Shown: positions 31,479-40,130 of the stretch, piece by piece
Layout: every line of letters begins with the position of its first letter
Position numbering within the stretch: the stretch's first letter is position 1
Assembly: GCA_964588525.1 (NCBI GenBank)
Contig: CAZPQC010000020.1
Coordinates: 1-40,245 of the forward strand
Source: JAFGQJ01 sp964588525
GTDB lineage: Bacteria; Spirochaetota; Spirochaetia; SZUA-6; DRHE01
DNA length: 40,245 bases
Direction: 5' to 3'
Position numbers and translations under genes: made by a program
The notes under the pieces: generated by a model
Database searches by the model: none
What the model was told of the DNA's origin: nothing
Seen by the model: the letters and a program-made list of their open reading frames with translations, nothing else

Positions 31479-33038
31479 ATGGAGAAGAATGATTGGATCA
31501 AAGCAATTGCCGAGGGCGAGCTGAAGGAGGGTGTTCCCGCTGTCATCGAGGTGGAAGAGAAGAAGGTACTTCTGATTCGCTCGGAAGGAAAGATCTATGC
31601 CTGCGGGAACGAGTGCAGCCACTACCACGGCCCTCTGAGTGACGGACTCATCGCAGGGCACGTCGTTACCTGTCCCTGGCATAACGCCAGATTCGATATT
31701 CGGGACGGGCGGCTGCTGGCCCCGCCTGGATTGAACGGTATTCCCTCCTACGAAACCAAGGTCGAAAAAGGGCAGGTATGGATTCGTCAGACCGGTAAAG
31801 GAATGATCGCGATGCCGGAGGGCGAAGATGACCGCACCATGCTGATCGTGGGCGCCGGAGCGGCGGGCAACTCCGCGGCGGAGACCCTGCGGCGGGAGGG
31901 CTTTGCCGGCCGGATCGTGATGGTGACCGGTGAGGCCTACGGCCCCTACGACAGGACCATGCTTTCCAAGGATCTGCTGTCCGGAGAGGCCCCGGCCAAG
32001 TGGCTTCCCCTGCGGGGCCAGAAGTTCTACGAGCGCCTGAAGATCGAATTGCTGACCGAAAAGCCGGTCACCGCCGTGGATCCCGCCGGCCGAGCCGTGA
32101 CCTTTGCCGACGGTGCAACGATGAAGGCCGACCGTATCCTCCTGGCCACCGGCGGGACGCCTCGAACCCTCCCCGTACCCGGAGCGGACAAGGCGGGCTG
32201 CTATCTGCTGCGCTCCCGACAGGACGCAGAGGCGATCCTCTCCGAGCTGGAAACGGCCAAAACAGCGCTAATCGTGGGTGCGAGCTTCATCGGTCTTGAG
32301 GTCGCCTGCTCCCTGCGCACCCGGGAGATCGAGGTCCATGTCGTGGCGCCCGAGGAGGTACCCCTGGCCAATATATTCGGCGAGCAGATCGGCCGGAGGA
32401 TCAGGAAGACCCATGAGGAGAACGGGGTGATCTTCCACCTCGGTGAAACCGTGAAAGAGTTCACGGGCCGGGGGAGGGTGAGCGAAGTGCTCCTGTCGGG
32501 CGGCAGCCGGCTGAAGACCGATCTGGTGGTCATCGGAGCAGGCATCCGGCCGGCTGTGGAATTCCTGGAGGGCAGCGGGCTGGTCAAGGAAGGTGCGATC
32601 CCTGTGAACGCCAGGCTGGAGAGCTCCGCGGAAGGCATCTTCGCCGCAGGGGATATCGCCCTGGTTCCGGACGCGCACGGCGGGCAGCCTCGGCGGATCG
32701 AACACTGGGTCGAGGCTGGACGGCAGGGTATGCATGCGGCCCGCTGCATGCTCGGGTCTAAGGACGGCTACGCCGGGGTGCCCTTCTTCTGGAGCAAGCA
32801 GTACGGCAGCTCCCTGCGTTACATCGGTCATGCCCCGGGCTTCGACCAGGTCGTGTTTCGCGGCAGCGTTACCGACAAGTTTTTCCTGGCCGGTTTTTAT
32901 GTCAAGGGAAAATTGGCGGCAGCGGCCAGCATGGGCAAGGCGCGGGAACTGATTCGATTGGGACAGCTGTTGGAAGCGGGAAAATCGGTGAGCCCGGATC
33001 AGCTCGAAGACAAGAATTTCGATCTTCTATCCATGTAG
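31479..33038 (+). CDS. Rieske [2Fe-2S] ferredoxin fused to an FAD/NAD(P)-dependent reductase (AIF-like)
   Basis: A 519-residue fusion. Residues about 1-110 form a Rieske domain with CSH (Cys46, His48) and CPWH (Cys65, His68) ligands. From 120 the protein is a pyridine-nucleotide-disulfide-type reductase: LIVGAGAAGNSAAETLR, then TMLSKDLLSG, a second NAD fold TALIVGASFIGLEVA, and AEGIFAAGDIALVPD. Order and length match AIFM3-like and nitrite/dioxygenase-reductase relatives. It would pass electrons from NAD(P)H through FAD to the Rieske centre or reverse. No oxygenase is adjacent, so the acceptor is unknown. AAGGAG precedes ATG 31479. L-threonine dehydrogenase follows 30 bases later. Confidence 0.88.
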   Translation: MEKNDWIKAIAEGELKEGVPAVIEVEEKKVLLIRSEGKIYACGNECSHYHGPLSDGLIAGHVVTCPWHNARFDIRDGRLLAPPGLNGIPSYETKVEKGQVWIRQTGKGMIAMPEGEDDRTMLIVGAGAAGNSAAETLRREGFAGRIVMVTGEAYGPYDRTMLSKDLLSGEAPAKWLPLRGQKFYERLKIELLTEKPVTAVDPAGRAVTFADGATMKADRILLATGGTPRTLPVPGADKAGCYLLRSRQDAEAILSELETAKTALIVGASFIGLEVACSLRTREIEVHVVAPEEVPLANIFGEQIGRRIRKTHEENGVIFHLGETVKEFTGRGRVSEVLLSGGSRLKTDLVVIGAGIRPAVEFLEGSGLVKEGAIPVNARLESSAEGIFAAGDIALVPDAHGGQPRRIEHWVEAGRQGMHAARCMLGSKDGYAGVPFFWSKQYGSSLRYIGHAPGFDQVVFRGSVTDKFFLAGFYVKGKLAAAASMGKARELIRLGQLLEAGKSVSPDQLEDKNFDLLSM

Positions 33039-33068
33039 CGTGACGGATAGCGTGAGGGTGTCTCAGGC

Positions 33069-34097
33069 GTGAAAGCGCTGGTAAAGAAACACGCAAAACC
33101 CGGTCTCTGGCTCGAGGAGGTTCCCGAGCCGGAGGTCGGCCTGACCGATGTGCTGATCAAGATCCATAAATCAGCAATCTGCGGTACCGACGTGCATATC
33201 TACAACTGGGACGAGTGGTCCCGGAAGCACGTACCGGTACCGATGGTTATCGGTCACGAATTCGCCGGCACGGTCGAGACGGTGGGAAAGCTGGTCAAGG
33301 ATTTCTACCCCGGGGATGTTGTCAGCGGGGAGGGCCACCTGGTCTGCGGCCATTGCCGCAACTGCCTGGCCGGGCGAAGGCACCTGTGCGCCAGCACCAG
33401 CGGCGTGGGCGTGGACCGACCGGGGTGCTTCGCCGAGTACCTGTGCATCCCGCAAACCAACGTCTGGCACGCCGATCCCGGTATCTCCATGGACGTGCTC
33501 GCCTGCTTCGATCCGCTGGGCAACGCCACCCATTCCGCCCTTTCCTTCGACGTGCTGGGGGAGGATGTGCTGATCACCGGTGCCGGTCCCATCGGTATGA
33601 TGGCTACGGCCATCGTCAAACACGCGGGAGCCCGCTACGTGACGGTGAGTGATCCCAATACCTACCGCCTGGAGCTGGCCGGGCGCATGGGGGCCACCAG
33701 GCTGGTGAATGTGCCGAAGCAGAGCATCGCCGAAACCCAAAAGGATCTGCGCATGAAGGAGGGCTACGACGTGGGGTTGGAGATGTCCGGCTCCGCCGAG
33801 GCCTTCAACGAGATGCTGGAAAACATGTGTCACGGCGGCAAGATCGCCCTGCTGGGGATCCTCCCGCCCCATACGGCCGTGGACTGGGATCTGGTCGTGT
33901 TCAACGGCCTGACCATCAAGGGGATCTACGGGCGGGAGATGTACGAAACCTGGTACAAGATGACCATGATGATCCAGACCGGATTGGATATAACCCCGCT
34001 CATCACCCACCGCTTTCACTACACCGAGTACGAGAGGGGTTTCGAGGTGATGCGGGCCGGAAAGTCGGGAAAGGTCGTTCTGGACTGGACGGAGTAG
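33069..34097 (+). CDS. tdh: L-threonine 3-dehydrogenase
   Basis: A 342-residue zinc alcohol-dehydrogenase-family enzyme that oxidises L-threonine to 2-amino-3-oxobutyrate. Catalytic zinc ligands are Cys38 (AICGTDVHIYNWDEW, the Tdh hallmark), His63 and Glu64. The structural zinc uses the CGHCRNC set plus Cys107. ACFDPLGNATH and TGAGPIGMMA follow. The end THRFHYTEYERGFEVMRAGKSGKV is typical of Tdh. The GTG start at 33069 has GAGGG ten bases upstream. Glycine C-acetyltransferase (kbl), the usual partner, is not next to it. Glycine from this route could feed the GcvH system elsewhere. It converges with the potassium-channel gene. Confidence 0.93.
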   Translation: MKALVKKHAKPGLWLEEVPEPEVGLTDVLIKIHKSAICGTDVHIYNWDEWSRKHVPVPMVIGHEFAGTVETVGKLVKDFYPGDVVSGEGHLVCGHCRNCLAGRRHLCASTSGVGVDRPGCFAEYLCIPQTNVWHADPGISMDVLACFDPLGNATHSALSFDVLGEDVLITGAGPIGMMATAIVKHAGARYVTVSDPNTYRLELAGRMGATRLVNVPKQSIAETQKDLRMKEGYDVGLEMSGSAEAFNEMLENMCHGGKIALLGILPPHTAVDWDLVVFNGLTIKGIYGREMYETWYKMTMMIQTGLDITPLITHRFHYTEYERGFEVMRAGKSGKVVLDWTE

Positions 34098-34104
34098 GAC
34101 GGGG

Positions 34105-35151
34105 TCAACGCCCTTTGCGCACGAACTCCCGCAGCCGGGCGAGTTGATCCTCGTTTCCCAGCGCGATGAGCACGTCCCCATCTCCGAGTCTCACCGAGGA
34201 TAGGGTCGAGGTCGTCGATGGGTTGATCCGCACCCGCCCCTCCGGAGCGTTGATGCCCACGATGATCGCCCCGGTGTGCTGGCCGATGCCGGCCTCTTTG
34301 AGGGTCTTGTCGATCAGAGGTGAGCCGGGATCCAGGGCCACCTCTTCGAAGCGCATGTCCAGCTCGCCCCCCTGGACGATCACATCCAGGAAGTTAAGCA
34401 GATTCGGCCTCAGCACCATGGCCGCCATCCGCTGGCCGGCGATTCTCTTCGGAGAGATGACGCGATTGGCCCCGGCCTTGATGAGCTTGCGGTTGGTTCT
34501 CTCCTCCGCGGCCTGGCTGACGATGAGAAGGTGGGGGTTGAGCTGCCGGGCGGTCAGCACCACGAAGACATTGGCCTCGTCTTCGGGCAGTGCGGAGATC
34601 AACCCGGAAGCACGCTCGATCCCAGCTTCCACCAGGACCTCGTCGTTGATCGCATCCCCCTCCAAGATCGGGATCGATTCATCCCGGGACAGATCCGACT
34701 GGGATGGATTGCGGTCCACGATCACGAATCGTTTCTTGGAGCGGCTGAACTCGTAGGCCGCCTCCCGTCCCACGGCCCCGCCCCCGACGATGATGAAGTG
34801 GTTCTTCAAATGGCGAATCGTTCGTTTCATTCTTCGCTCCCTCATGACGTTGAGGATCTGCCCCTCGAACACGTAGGTGATGAGCACGGTTACCGAATAG
34901 CCGACGGTCCCGATGCTGAGCACCAGAAAGACGATCGTGAAGTGCTGTCCCGCAGCGGACAGAGGTCTTACCTCGCCGAAGCCGACGGTGGTAATGGTGA
35001 TGAAGGTCATGTAGAGGCTGTCCCCCATGGACCAGCCTTCGATGAACTTGTAGCCCAGAGTCCCGATCAGGACCAGGAGCACCAGGAGAAAGAAGGCGAT
35101 GAGGAGCCGTACCAGGGTTGAGTATCTGCCCATCGGCGTGGGGAATAGCAT
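34105..35151 (-). CDS. Two-TM potassium channel with RCK (TrkA-N/TrkA-C) domains
   Basis: A 348-residue K+ channel of the MthK/Kch type. TM1 (about 14-32), pore helix and selectivity filter TTVGFGE (54-60), TM2 (about 70-93), then an RCK domain with GGGAVGREAAYEF (123-135) that binds NAD(H) or ions. A second region near 270-340 (GSPLIDKTLKEAGIG, GDGDVLIALG) is TrkA-C. The filter Phe in TVGFG replaces the usual Tyr of TVGYG and the last Asp is Glu. Start ATG 35151 is chosen because GGAAG lies 8 bases before it; ATG 35166 or TTG 35169 are alternatives. The upstream region contains a perfect inverted repeat. The gene is divergent from the deacetylase. Confidence 0.85.
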   Translation of the reverse strand: MLFPTPMGRYSTLVRLLIAFFLLVLLVLIGTLGYKFIEGWSMGDSLYMTFITITTVGFGEVRPLSAAGQHFTIVFLVLSIGTVGYSVTVLITYVFEGQILNVMRERRMKRTIRHLKNHFIIVGGGAVGREAAYEFSRSKKRFVIVDRNPSQSDLSRDESIPILEGDAINDEVLVEAGIERASGLISALPEDEANVFVVLTARQLNPHLLIVSQAAEERTNRKLIKAGANRVISPKRIAGQRMAAMVLRPNLLNFLDVIVQGGELDMRFEEVALDPGSPLIDKTLKEAGIGQHTGAIIVGINAPEGRVRINPSTTSTLSSVRLGDGDVLIALGNEDQLARLREFVRKGR

Positions 35152-35154
35152 AAC

Positions 35155-35185
35155 GCAATCTTCCATCAATTGAAAGGAAGATTGC
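35155..35185. repeat. 10-bp perfect inverted repeat over the channel gene start
   Basis: GCAATCTTCC (35155-35164) and GGAAGATTGC (35176-35185) with an 11-base spacer holding CAATTG. In the channel mRNA this stem would hide the GGAAG that precedes ATG 35151. As DNA it is an operator candidate in the divergent control region. Confidence 0.6.
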
Positions 35186-35201
35186 CTTGTCTTCTTAGGG
35201 T

Positions 35202-35230
35202 TTGCAAAAGAGGGAATCCTCTCCTATAGT
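35202..35230 (+). promoter_or_regulatory. Promoter of the AcuC-like deacetylase gene
   Basis: TTGCAA at 35202-35207, a 17-base spacer and TATAGT at 35225-35230 (5/6). AGAGG/CCTCT inverted arms lie in the spacer. Transcription would start near 35237, only 2 bases before ATG 35239, giving a nearly leaderless message. Confidence 0.5.
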
Positions 35231-35238
35231 GAGTGGGT

Positions 35239-36318
35239 ATGAACACGGTAGCCATCATCCGAGATCCGATCTACCTGAAGCACTCCAACGGTCCGATGCA
35301 CCCGGAAGGACCGGAGCGGCTGGTGACGATCGATCGGATGCTCTCAGATTTTCCCTTGAAGGATCATCTGCAGGATATTCCGCCCAGGGATGCCACCTTC
35401 GAAGAGCTGGCCTGGGTCCACGAGCCCGGCTACATCCGTCGCATCGAGCAGACCCGGGAGAGCAGCTTCACGGTTCTGGATCCGGACACATCGGCAACCT
35501 CCGATTCCTACGCTGCGGCGCTACGTGCGGCAGGCGGAACCATGGCAGCGGCGGAGGCCGTGTTGAGCGGGAGCTATCCCGCCGCCTTCGCCTTCGTCCG
35601 CCCTCCGGGACATCATGCCGAAGCGGACCGGGCCATGGGTTTCTGCCTGTTCAACAACGTGGCGATAGCCGCCATGTACGGGCTGCGCAGACACGGGCTG
35701 AAGCGGGTGCTGATCGTGGATTGGGACGTGCACCATGGTAACGGCACGATGCATTCCTTCTATGAAACCGATGAGGTGCTCTACTTTTCCGTTCACCAGT
35801 ATCCCCATTACCCCGGCACCGGGCGAATCGACGAGGTCGGCCGCCGGGCGGGGCTGGGCTACACCATGAACGTTCCTCTGTACGGCGGGCAGGGGGACGC
35901 AGACTACCTCTACGTGTTCCGGGAGTTTCTGCTTCCCGTTGCCAGGGAGTACGCCCCGGAGCTGATCCTGGTGTCGGCGGGGTTCGATACCCACAGAAAC
36001 GATCCCCTCGCCGGTATGGGAATGTCCGGCGGCGCGTACGGGCAGCTGACCGCGATCCTGCAGGAGCTGGCCGAGGAGTGCTGCCCGGGGCGACTGGCCT
36101 TCACTCTGGAGGGCGGCTACGACCGCACCGCCCTTACCGACGGTGTGGCCGCCGTTTTGTCGAGCCTGATTCTCGGCCGTGACGACGGGGAGCCGCGGAC
36201 CGGTGATGCCGCGACTGAAGAGTCGGAGGCCGGTGCCGTGGGCAGCGAAACCCGCCGGGTGGTGGGGGAGCTGCGCCGGGTGCTCGCACCGTACTGGAAG
36301 GCGCTGCCCGGCGGATAA
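35239..36318 (+). CDS. Histone-deacetylase-superfamily protein (AcuC-like)
   Basis: A 359-residue class II-like deacetylase. The Zn site and charge relay are clear: RPPGHHAEADRAMGFC (His125/His126), IVDWDVHHGNGT (Asp161, Asp163, His165, His166) and LVSAGFDTHRNDPLAGM (second metal Asp). YFSVHQYPHYPGTG and LEGGYD complete the family set. Bacterial members deacetylate acetyl-lysine (AcuC on acetyl-CoA synthetase), acetylpolyamines or small amides. GPMHPEGPERL near the start matches. The last 40 residues (GDAATEESEAGAV) are acidic and unconserved. ATG 35239 has no clear Shine-Dalgarno; GTG 35233 is an alternative. Confidence 0.86.
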   Translation: MNTVAIIRDPIYLKHSNGPMHPEGPERLVTIDRMLSDFPLKDHLQDIPPRDATFEELAWVHEPGYIRRIEQTRESSFTVLDPDTSATSDSYAAALRAAGGTMAAAEAVLSGSYPAAFAFVRPPGHHAEADRAMGFCLFNNVAIAAMYGLRRHGLKRVLIVDWDVHHGNGTMHSFYETDEVLYFSVHQYPHYPGTGRIDEVGRRAGLGYTMNVPLYGGQGDADYLYVFREFLLPVAREYAPELILVSAGFDTHRNDPLAGMGMSGGAYGQLTAILQELAEECCPGRLAFTLEGGYDRTALTDGVAAVLSSLILGRDDGEPRTGDAATEESEAGAVGSETRRVVGELRRVLAPYWKALPGG

Positions 36319-36383
36319 ATCGCTTATTACCCAAACATTCAAGAGGCATACTGTAGCATTCTGCATGGAGAGGAGAATAGAAG

Positions 36384-37121
36384 ATGGCAGATAAAAAGAT
36401 TGCCCTGATTACAGGCGCTGTAGGAGTTCTGGGACGGGCGACGGCTAGGTTCTTGCTGGAGGATTCGATATTTACGGTGCTGGCCGATCTGGATCCCGGT
36501 GCGCTGGACAGCCTTTGCAGGCAGCTGGGCTCGAATACCTATCCGATAGCATTCGACGTCGGCGATTCCGGGCAGGTCGATGCGGCGGTCAAGAAGATCG
36601 AACAGGACGTAGGTACGATCGATATCTTACTCAACATCGCGGGAATCCTTTCCAACAACAAGGCTCTGGAGACCAAGCCGGAGGAGTGGCGGAAGATAAT
36701 GCGGGTGAACCTGGACGGCGCTTTCTACCTGTCCCGGGCCGTACTGCCGGGAATGAAGCGCAAACGCTGGGGGCGTATCATCAACACCAGCTCTTTGGCG
36801 GCGAAAAGCGGCGGGATAACGGCCGGAACCGCCTATTCCGTGTCCAAGGGCGGGCTTATCTCCCTCACCTTTTCTTTGGCCGCCGAGACGGCTCCCTTCG
36901 GGATTACGGTAAACGGCATAGCGCCGGCCTACGTCCGCACACCCATGATTACCGAGCAGCTGACGGAGGCCCAGCGCCGGGAACTATTGAAGAAAATTCC
37001 GGTGGGCAGGTTTTGCGAGCCCGAGGAGTTTGCCCATGTGGTGCGCTTTCTCATCCACCCGCTGGCGGGATTCATCACGGGGGAAATCATCGATCAGAAC
37101 GGCGGACTGTTGTTCGATTAG
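36384..37121 (+). CDS. SDR-family oxidoreductase (FabG-like)
   Basis: A 245-residue classical short-chain dehydrogenase. Cofactor motif TGAVGVLGRA (10-19), NIAGI (the NNAG-like loop), INTSSLAAKSG with the catalytic Ser, and Tyr151/Lys155 in AYSVSKGG. ITGEIIDQNGGL ends the fold. It is probably a sugar, polyol or hydroxyacid dehydrogenase; the Asp in VLADLD favours NAD(H). GGAGAGGA lies upstream of ATG 36384. It is 12 bases before an aldo/keto reductase gene, and both are next to URO-D-family genes and a broken sugar ABC gene. A small catabolic cluster is the likely setting. Confidence 0.87.
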   Translation: MADKKIALITGAVGVLGRATARFLLEDSIFTVLADLDPGALDSLCRQLGSNTYPIAFDVGDSGQVDAAVKKIEQDVGTIDILLNIAGILSNNKALETKPEEWRKIMRVNLDGAFYLSRAVLPGMKRKRWGRIINTSSLAAKSGGITAGTAYSVSKGGLISLTFSLAAETAPFGITVNGIAPAYVRTPMITEQLTEAQRRELLKKIPVGRFCEPEEFAHVVRFLIHPLAGFITGEIIDQNGGLLFD

Positions 37122-37133
37122 AAGGAGACAGAA

Positions 37134-38123
37134 ATGAACTACATTGAGATAAGAGACAAGGACATCAGGATCTCTCAGATGATACTGGGCTGTTGGGCTC
37201 TGGGGGGGGGATACACATGGGGGGATCAGGAGGAGGTGGACTCTGTGGCCACGGTCCACACGGCGCTGGAGCTGGGGATAAACTGTTTCGACACCGCTGA
37301 GTTCTACGGCGGGGGCCGATCCGAGGAGGTCCTGGGGAAGGCCTTGGAGGGCAGACGCGAATCCGCCGTGATCGCGACCAAAGTGTGGGTGGACAATATG
37401 GATCCCGAGGGCATCGTCCGCGCCTGCGAGGGAAGCCTGAAACGGCTGCGAACCGACTATATCGATCTGTACCTGATTCACTGGCCGAACAGGGAGGTGG
37501 CGACGGAACAGACCCTGGAAGCGATGCTGTCTCTCGAGCGTTCCGGCAAGGTCAGATCCGTCGGTGTATGCAACTTCGGAGTCAAGGATCTGGAGGACGC
37601 GTTCACGGTTACCCGTCCCGTGGTCGACCAGCTGCCCTACAGTTTGCTGTTCAGGGCGGTGGAGTACGAAATCCTCGAAGCCTGTCAACAACACGAGGTG
37701 CCTGTCCTGGCCTACAGCGCCTTGGCTCAGGGGTTGTTGACCGGTAAGTTCGCCGATCCGGCTGATGTGGATGACGAACGGGCCAGGATCCGTTTCTATT
37801 CCAAGGACCGTCCCGGAACCGTGCATGAGGAGGCCGGCTACGAGGAGCAGGTTTTCCAGGCCCTGTCCCGGATCCGTTCGATATGCAAGACCGCCGGCGT
37901 GTCCATGGCCCACACCGCGATCCTTTGGCTGCTGCAACGCCCCGGGGTAAGAGCGGTACTGGTGGGTGCGCGTAAACCGGATCAGGTGCGGAGAAACGTG
38001 GAAGCTTTGGATTTCGTGCTGCCGGAGATGACTGTGAGAGAACTGGAAGAGGTAACCGATCCCTTGAAAGCCGCGATGGGACCGAACCCCGACATGTGGA
38101 GAACGGCGAGCCGGTTTCGCTGA
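37134..38123 (+). CDS. Aldo/keto reductase
   Basis: A 329-residue (alpha/beta)8 NADPH-dependent oxidoreductase. The catalytic tetrad is Asp53 and Tyr58 (NCFDTAEFYGGGRSEE), Lys83 (IATKV) and His116 (LIHWPN). SVGVCNFGVKDLE and LAQGLLTGKF fit the AKR family of voltage-gated-channel beta-subunit and sugar dehydrogenase relatives. The C-terminal LVGARKPDQVRRNVEAL is the NADP region. GAAGGAG lies about 6 bases before ATG 37134. It is co-oriented with the SDR gene and probably co-transcribed. A URO-D-family pseudogene starts 16 bases after its stop. Confidence 0.9.
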   Translation: MNYIEIRDKDIRISQMILGCWALGGGYTWGDQEEVDSVATVHTALELGINCFDTAEFYGGGRSEEVLGKALEGRRESAVIATKVWVDNMDPEGIVRACEGSLKRLRTDYIDLYLIHWPNREVATEQTLEAMLSLERSGKVRSVGVCNFGVKDLEDAFTVTRPVVDQLPYSLLFRAVEYEILEACQQHEVPVLAYSALAQGLLTGKFADPADVDDERARIRFYSKDRPGTVHEEAGYEEQVFQALSRIRSICKTAGVSMAHTAILWLLQRPGVRAVLVGARKPDQVRRNVEALDFVLPEMTVRELEEVTDPLKAAMGPNPDMWRTASRFR

Positions 38124-38139
38124 AAAGCCGTCAGTAGCG

Positions 38140-38736
38140 ATGACCTCTCCAGAGCGGCTAAGGAAAGCCATAAACCATCAGCTGCTAAAGACGGGTACTA
38201 CTTCGACAATTCCGACTAGGCGCTGATCGGTAACTTCGGCGGCGCCGCTTTTTCCAATATTGCCTATGTGCCCGGTCCCCATCTGGCCTACCCCCGGGGC
38301 ATCAGAGATCCGGAAGAGTGGCTCGTGTCCATGATAACCAGGAAGCAATACATCCAGGATATCCATCGGTATCAATTCGAAATCCAGATGAAGAACATGA
38401 AAATGTACCATGAGGCGGTCGGGGATGCGGATAGAGGCAATCTACATGTCGGGAACGGATGAGCGATTGGGTGCATGAAGACACGACGTGGAAAACCTTC
38501 TTCCCTACCTGCGGCTCGGTCGTGGATTTTCTGGACGATTTCGTCGAAGCGGGTTACGATATACTGAATCCGGTGCAGATCTCGGCAAGGGGGATGGATC
38601 CGCGGCTCCTGAAAAACGGCTACGGGGAGGCGGATACGTGTTTACCCCGGTGCACAACATACAGGCAAACGTGCCCGTGGAGAATATCCTGGCCATGTTC
38701 GAGGAGATTCGCGCTTTCAACGGCGAGAAAGGCTGA
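38140..38736 (+). pseudogene. Uroporphyrinogen-decarboxylase-family (methyltransferase-like) pseudogene
   Basis: A decayed copy spread over three reading frames with internal gaps. Segment 1 (ATG 38140) reads MTSPERLRKAINHQ. Segment 2 (38181-38430) reads DGYYFDNSD, a TAG stop at 38217-38219, then ALIGNFGGAAFSNIAYV and PRGIRDPEEWLVSM. Segment 3 (38431-38460) is in another frame, IEAIYMSGTD. Segment 4 (38462 on) reads DWVHEDTTWKTF, TCGSVVDFLDDFVEAGYDIL, NPVQISARGMDPRLLK. Segment 5 (38629 on) reads GGYVFTPVHNIQANVPVENI. Compared with the family, blocks after segments 1, 3 and 4 are missing. An intact relative lies immediately downstream. Confidence 0.85.
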
Positions 38737-38741
38737 GTTTT

Positions 38742-39854
38742 ATGACATCCAAAGAGCGCCTGATGACGGCCCTTCACAATGAAAAACCCGACAGGCTGCC
38801 GGCCACGATCCATCAGTGGCAGGGATATCACCTGGACAAATACCTGGGAGGCATTTCGGATCTGGAAGCCTTCGAACAGGTCGGGTTGGATGCGCAGATC
38901 CAGTACTTCGAGGACATGGCCCAGTTTTGGCTGGTAGACGCGGATTTTAGCAAACTCAACACTGCCGAGTGGAGGGATGAGCCGCGGATAGTAAGCGATG
39001 ATCCGGAGGACCGCAGGACAAAGCACTCGATTACGACTCCCGAAGGGGTGCTCACCTACAACACAGCCGGAAACCGTCACACCACCTGGATCTCGAAGTA
39101 CCTGATCGAAAAGGATGAGGACATCGAGCTGATCCGGAAATACATGCCGGTACCGAAGCTGGATCTGTCCCCGATTGAAAAACGATACGATGAAATCGGA
39201 GACAGAGGCATCCTCCGCGGTTTCGTCTGGGGGGACCAGGCGGGGTGCTGGCAGCATGCCGCCTGTCTTATGGATATCAACGAATTGATCCTCGCTACCT
39301 TCGACAAGCCCGATTGGGTGCATCGATTTTTGCGGATCCTCCTGGATAAAAAACTGCAGTTCATAGAAAGCATGAGGGGGGCAAAATTCGATCTGATTGA
39401 AACCGGGGGAGGATCCTCCTCCTCGTCCCTGATATCTCCTGATCTGCACAAAGAATTCTGCCTTCCCTACGACAGGGAGATGCACGATGCGCTCCATGAC
39501 GCCGGTTTCCTGATTACCTACCACACCTGCGGCGGTACCAGGGGAATCGAGGATCTCATAGTCCAAAACAACACGGACGTGTCAGAGACCCTGGCACCGG
39601 TGAGCGTCGGCGGCAACCAGGAACCCTGGGAGTTCGCCGAGAAAATCGCCGGGAGAATTGCCATGATCGGCGGCATCGACCAGTTCAACACCCTGGAGGG
39701 ATCGGATGAAGGAATCCGAGCCATGGTTCGCAAACTCTTCCAAACCGCGGGTAATAGGGGGGGATATGTTTGCTCGGCTTCGGACCACTTTTTTGAAACA
39801 CCGGTGGCGAAGCTGAAGGTGTTTGCGGACGCGGCGAAACAATGTGTGTACTGA
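38742..39854 (+). CDS. Uroporphyrinogen-decarboxylase-family (URO-D / methyltransferase-like) protein
   Basis: A 370-residue intact member of the URO-D fold family, which includes HemE and corrinoid-dependent methyltransferases such as MtaA/MtbA. The N-terminus TSKERLMTALHNEKPDRLP is the usual one. YHTCGGTRGIEDLI supplies His/Cys ligands for zinc, and WEFAEKIAGRIAMIGGIDQFN follows. It lacks typical HemE signature residues, so a methyl-transfer or unknown role in the sugar/aromatic cluster is likelier than haem synthesis. There is no corrinoid protein gene nearby. It starts 5 bases after the pseudogene, with a weak GAGAAAGG upstream of ATG 38742, and was probably once its co-transcribed partner. 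Confidence 0.82.
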   Translation: MTSKERLMTALHNEKPDRLPATIHQWQGYHLDKYLGGISDLEAFEQVGLDAQIQYFEDMAQFWLVDADFSKLNTAEWRDEPRIVSDDPEDRRTKHSITTPEGVLTYNTAGNRHTTWISKYLIEKDEDIELIRKYMPVPKLDLSPIEKRYDEIGDRGILRGFVWGDQAGCWQHAACLMDINELILATFDKPDWVHRFLRILLDKKLQFIESMRGAKFDLIETGGGSSSSSLISPDLHKEFCLPYDREMHDALHDAGFLITYHTCGGTRGIEDLIVQNNTDVSETLAPVSVGGNQEPWEFAEKIAGRIAMIGGIDQFNTLEGSDEGIRAMVRKLFQTAGNRGGYVCSASDHFFETPVAKLKVFADAAKQCVY

Positions 39855-39881
39855 GATAAACCATACGAAGGAACGAACAAA

Positions 39882-40042
39882 GTGAGCGATCGACAGCCAG
39901 TTGTGGCGCTGGATATGGAGAATGTGACGAAACGTTTTCCCGGGACGATTGCGGTGAACCAGGTCGATTTTGACGTGTTTGCCGGAGAGGTCCACGCGCT
40001 GGTAGGGGAAAACGGGGCCGGCAAGTCCACGTTGATGAAGAC
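39882..40042 (+). pseudogene. Truncated sugar ABC transporter ATP-binding protein (RbsA/MglA type)
   Basis: Only the first 53 or so codons of a ribose/galactose-type ATPase are present. GTG 39882, LDMENVTKRFPGTIAVNQVD, GEVHALVGENGAGKSTLMK with an intact Walker A. Normally KILxG follows; here similarity stops at LMK near 40040. The frame runs on into unrelated residues. In another frame 40040-40087 looks like the end of a different gene. This is best explained by an internal deletion that removed the rest of the ATPase and at least one following gene. The product cannot function. Confidence 0.8.
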
Positions 40043-40087
40043 ATTACCAAGGCCGACGTGGAGGAGCTCTACCCGCCCCAGTGGTAA
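40040..40087 (+). pseudogene. C-terminal tail of another gene joined to the truncated ATPase
   Basis: In the +2 frame the bases read DITKADVEELYPPQW-stop, a plausible C-terminus of an exported sugar-binding protein or similar ABC component. Too short to identify. It directly abuts the ATPase remnant and is followed 43 bases later by a strong terminator, as expected for the end of a deleted operon. Confidence 0.45.
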
Positions 40088-40130
40088 TCCTCCAAGCCTG
40101 CAGTCAGACTGCGGACTGAAGCAATTCATA

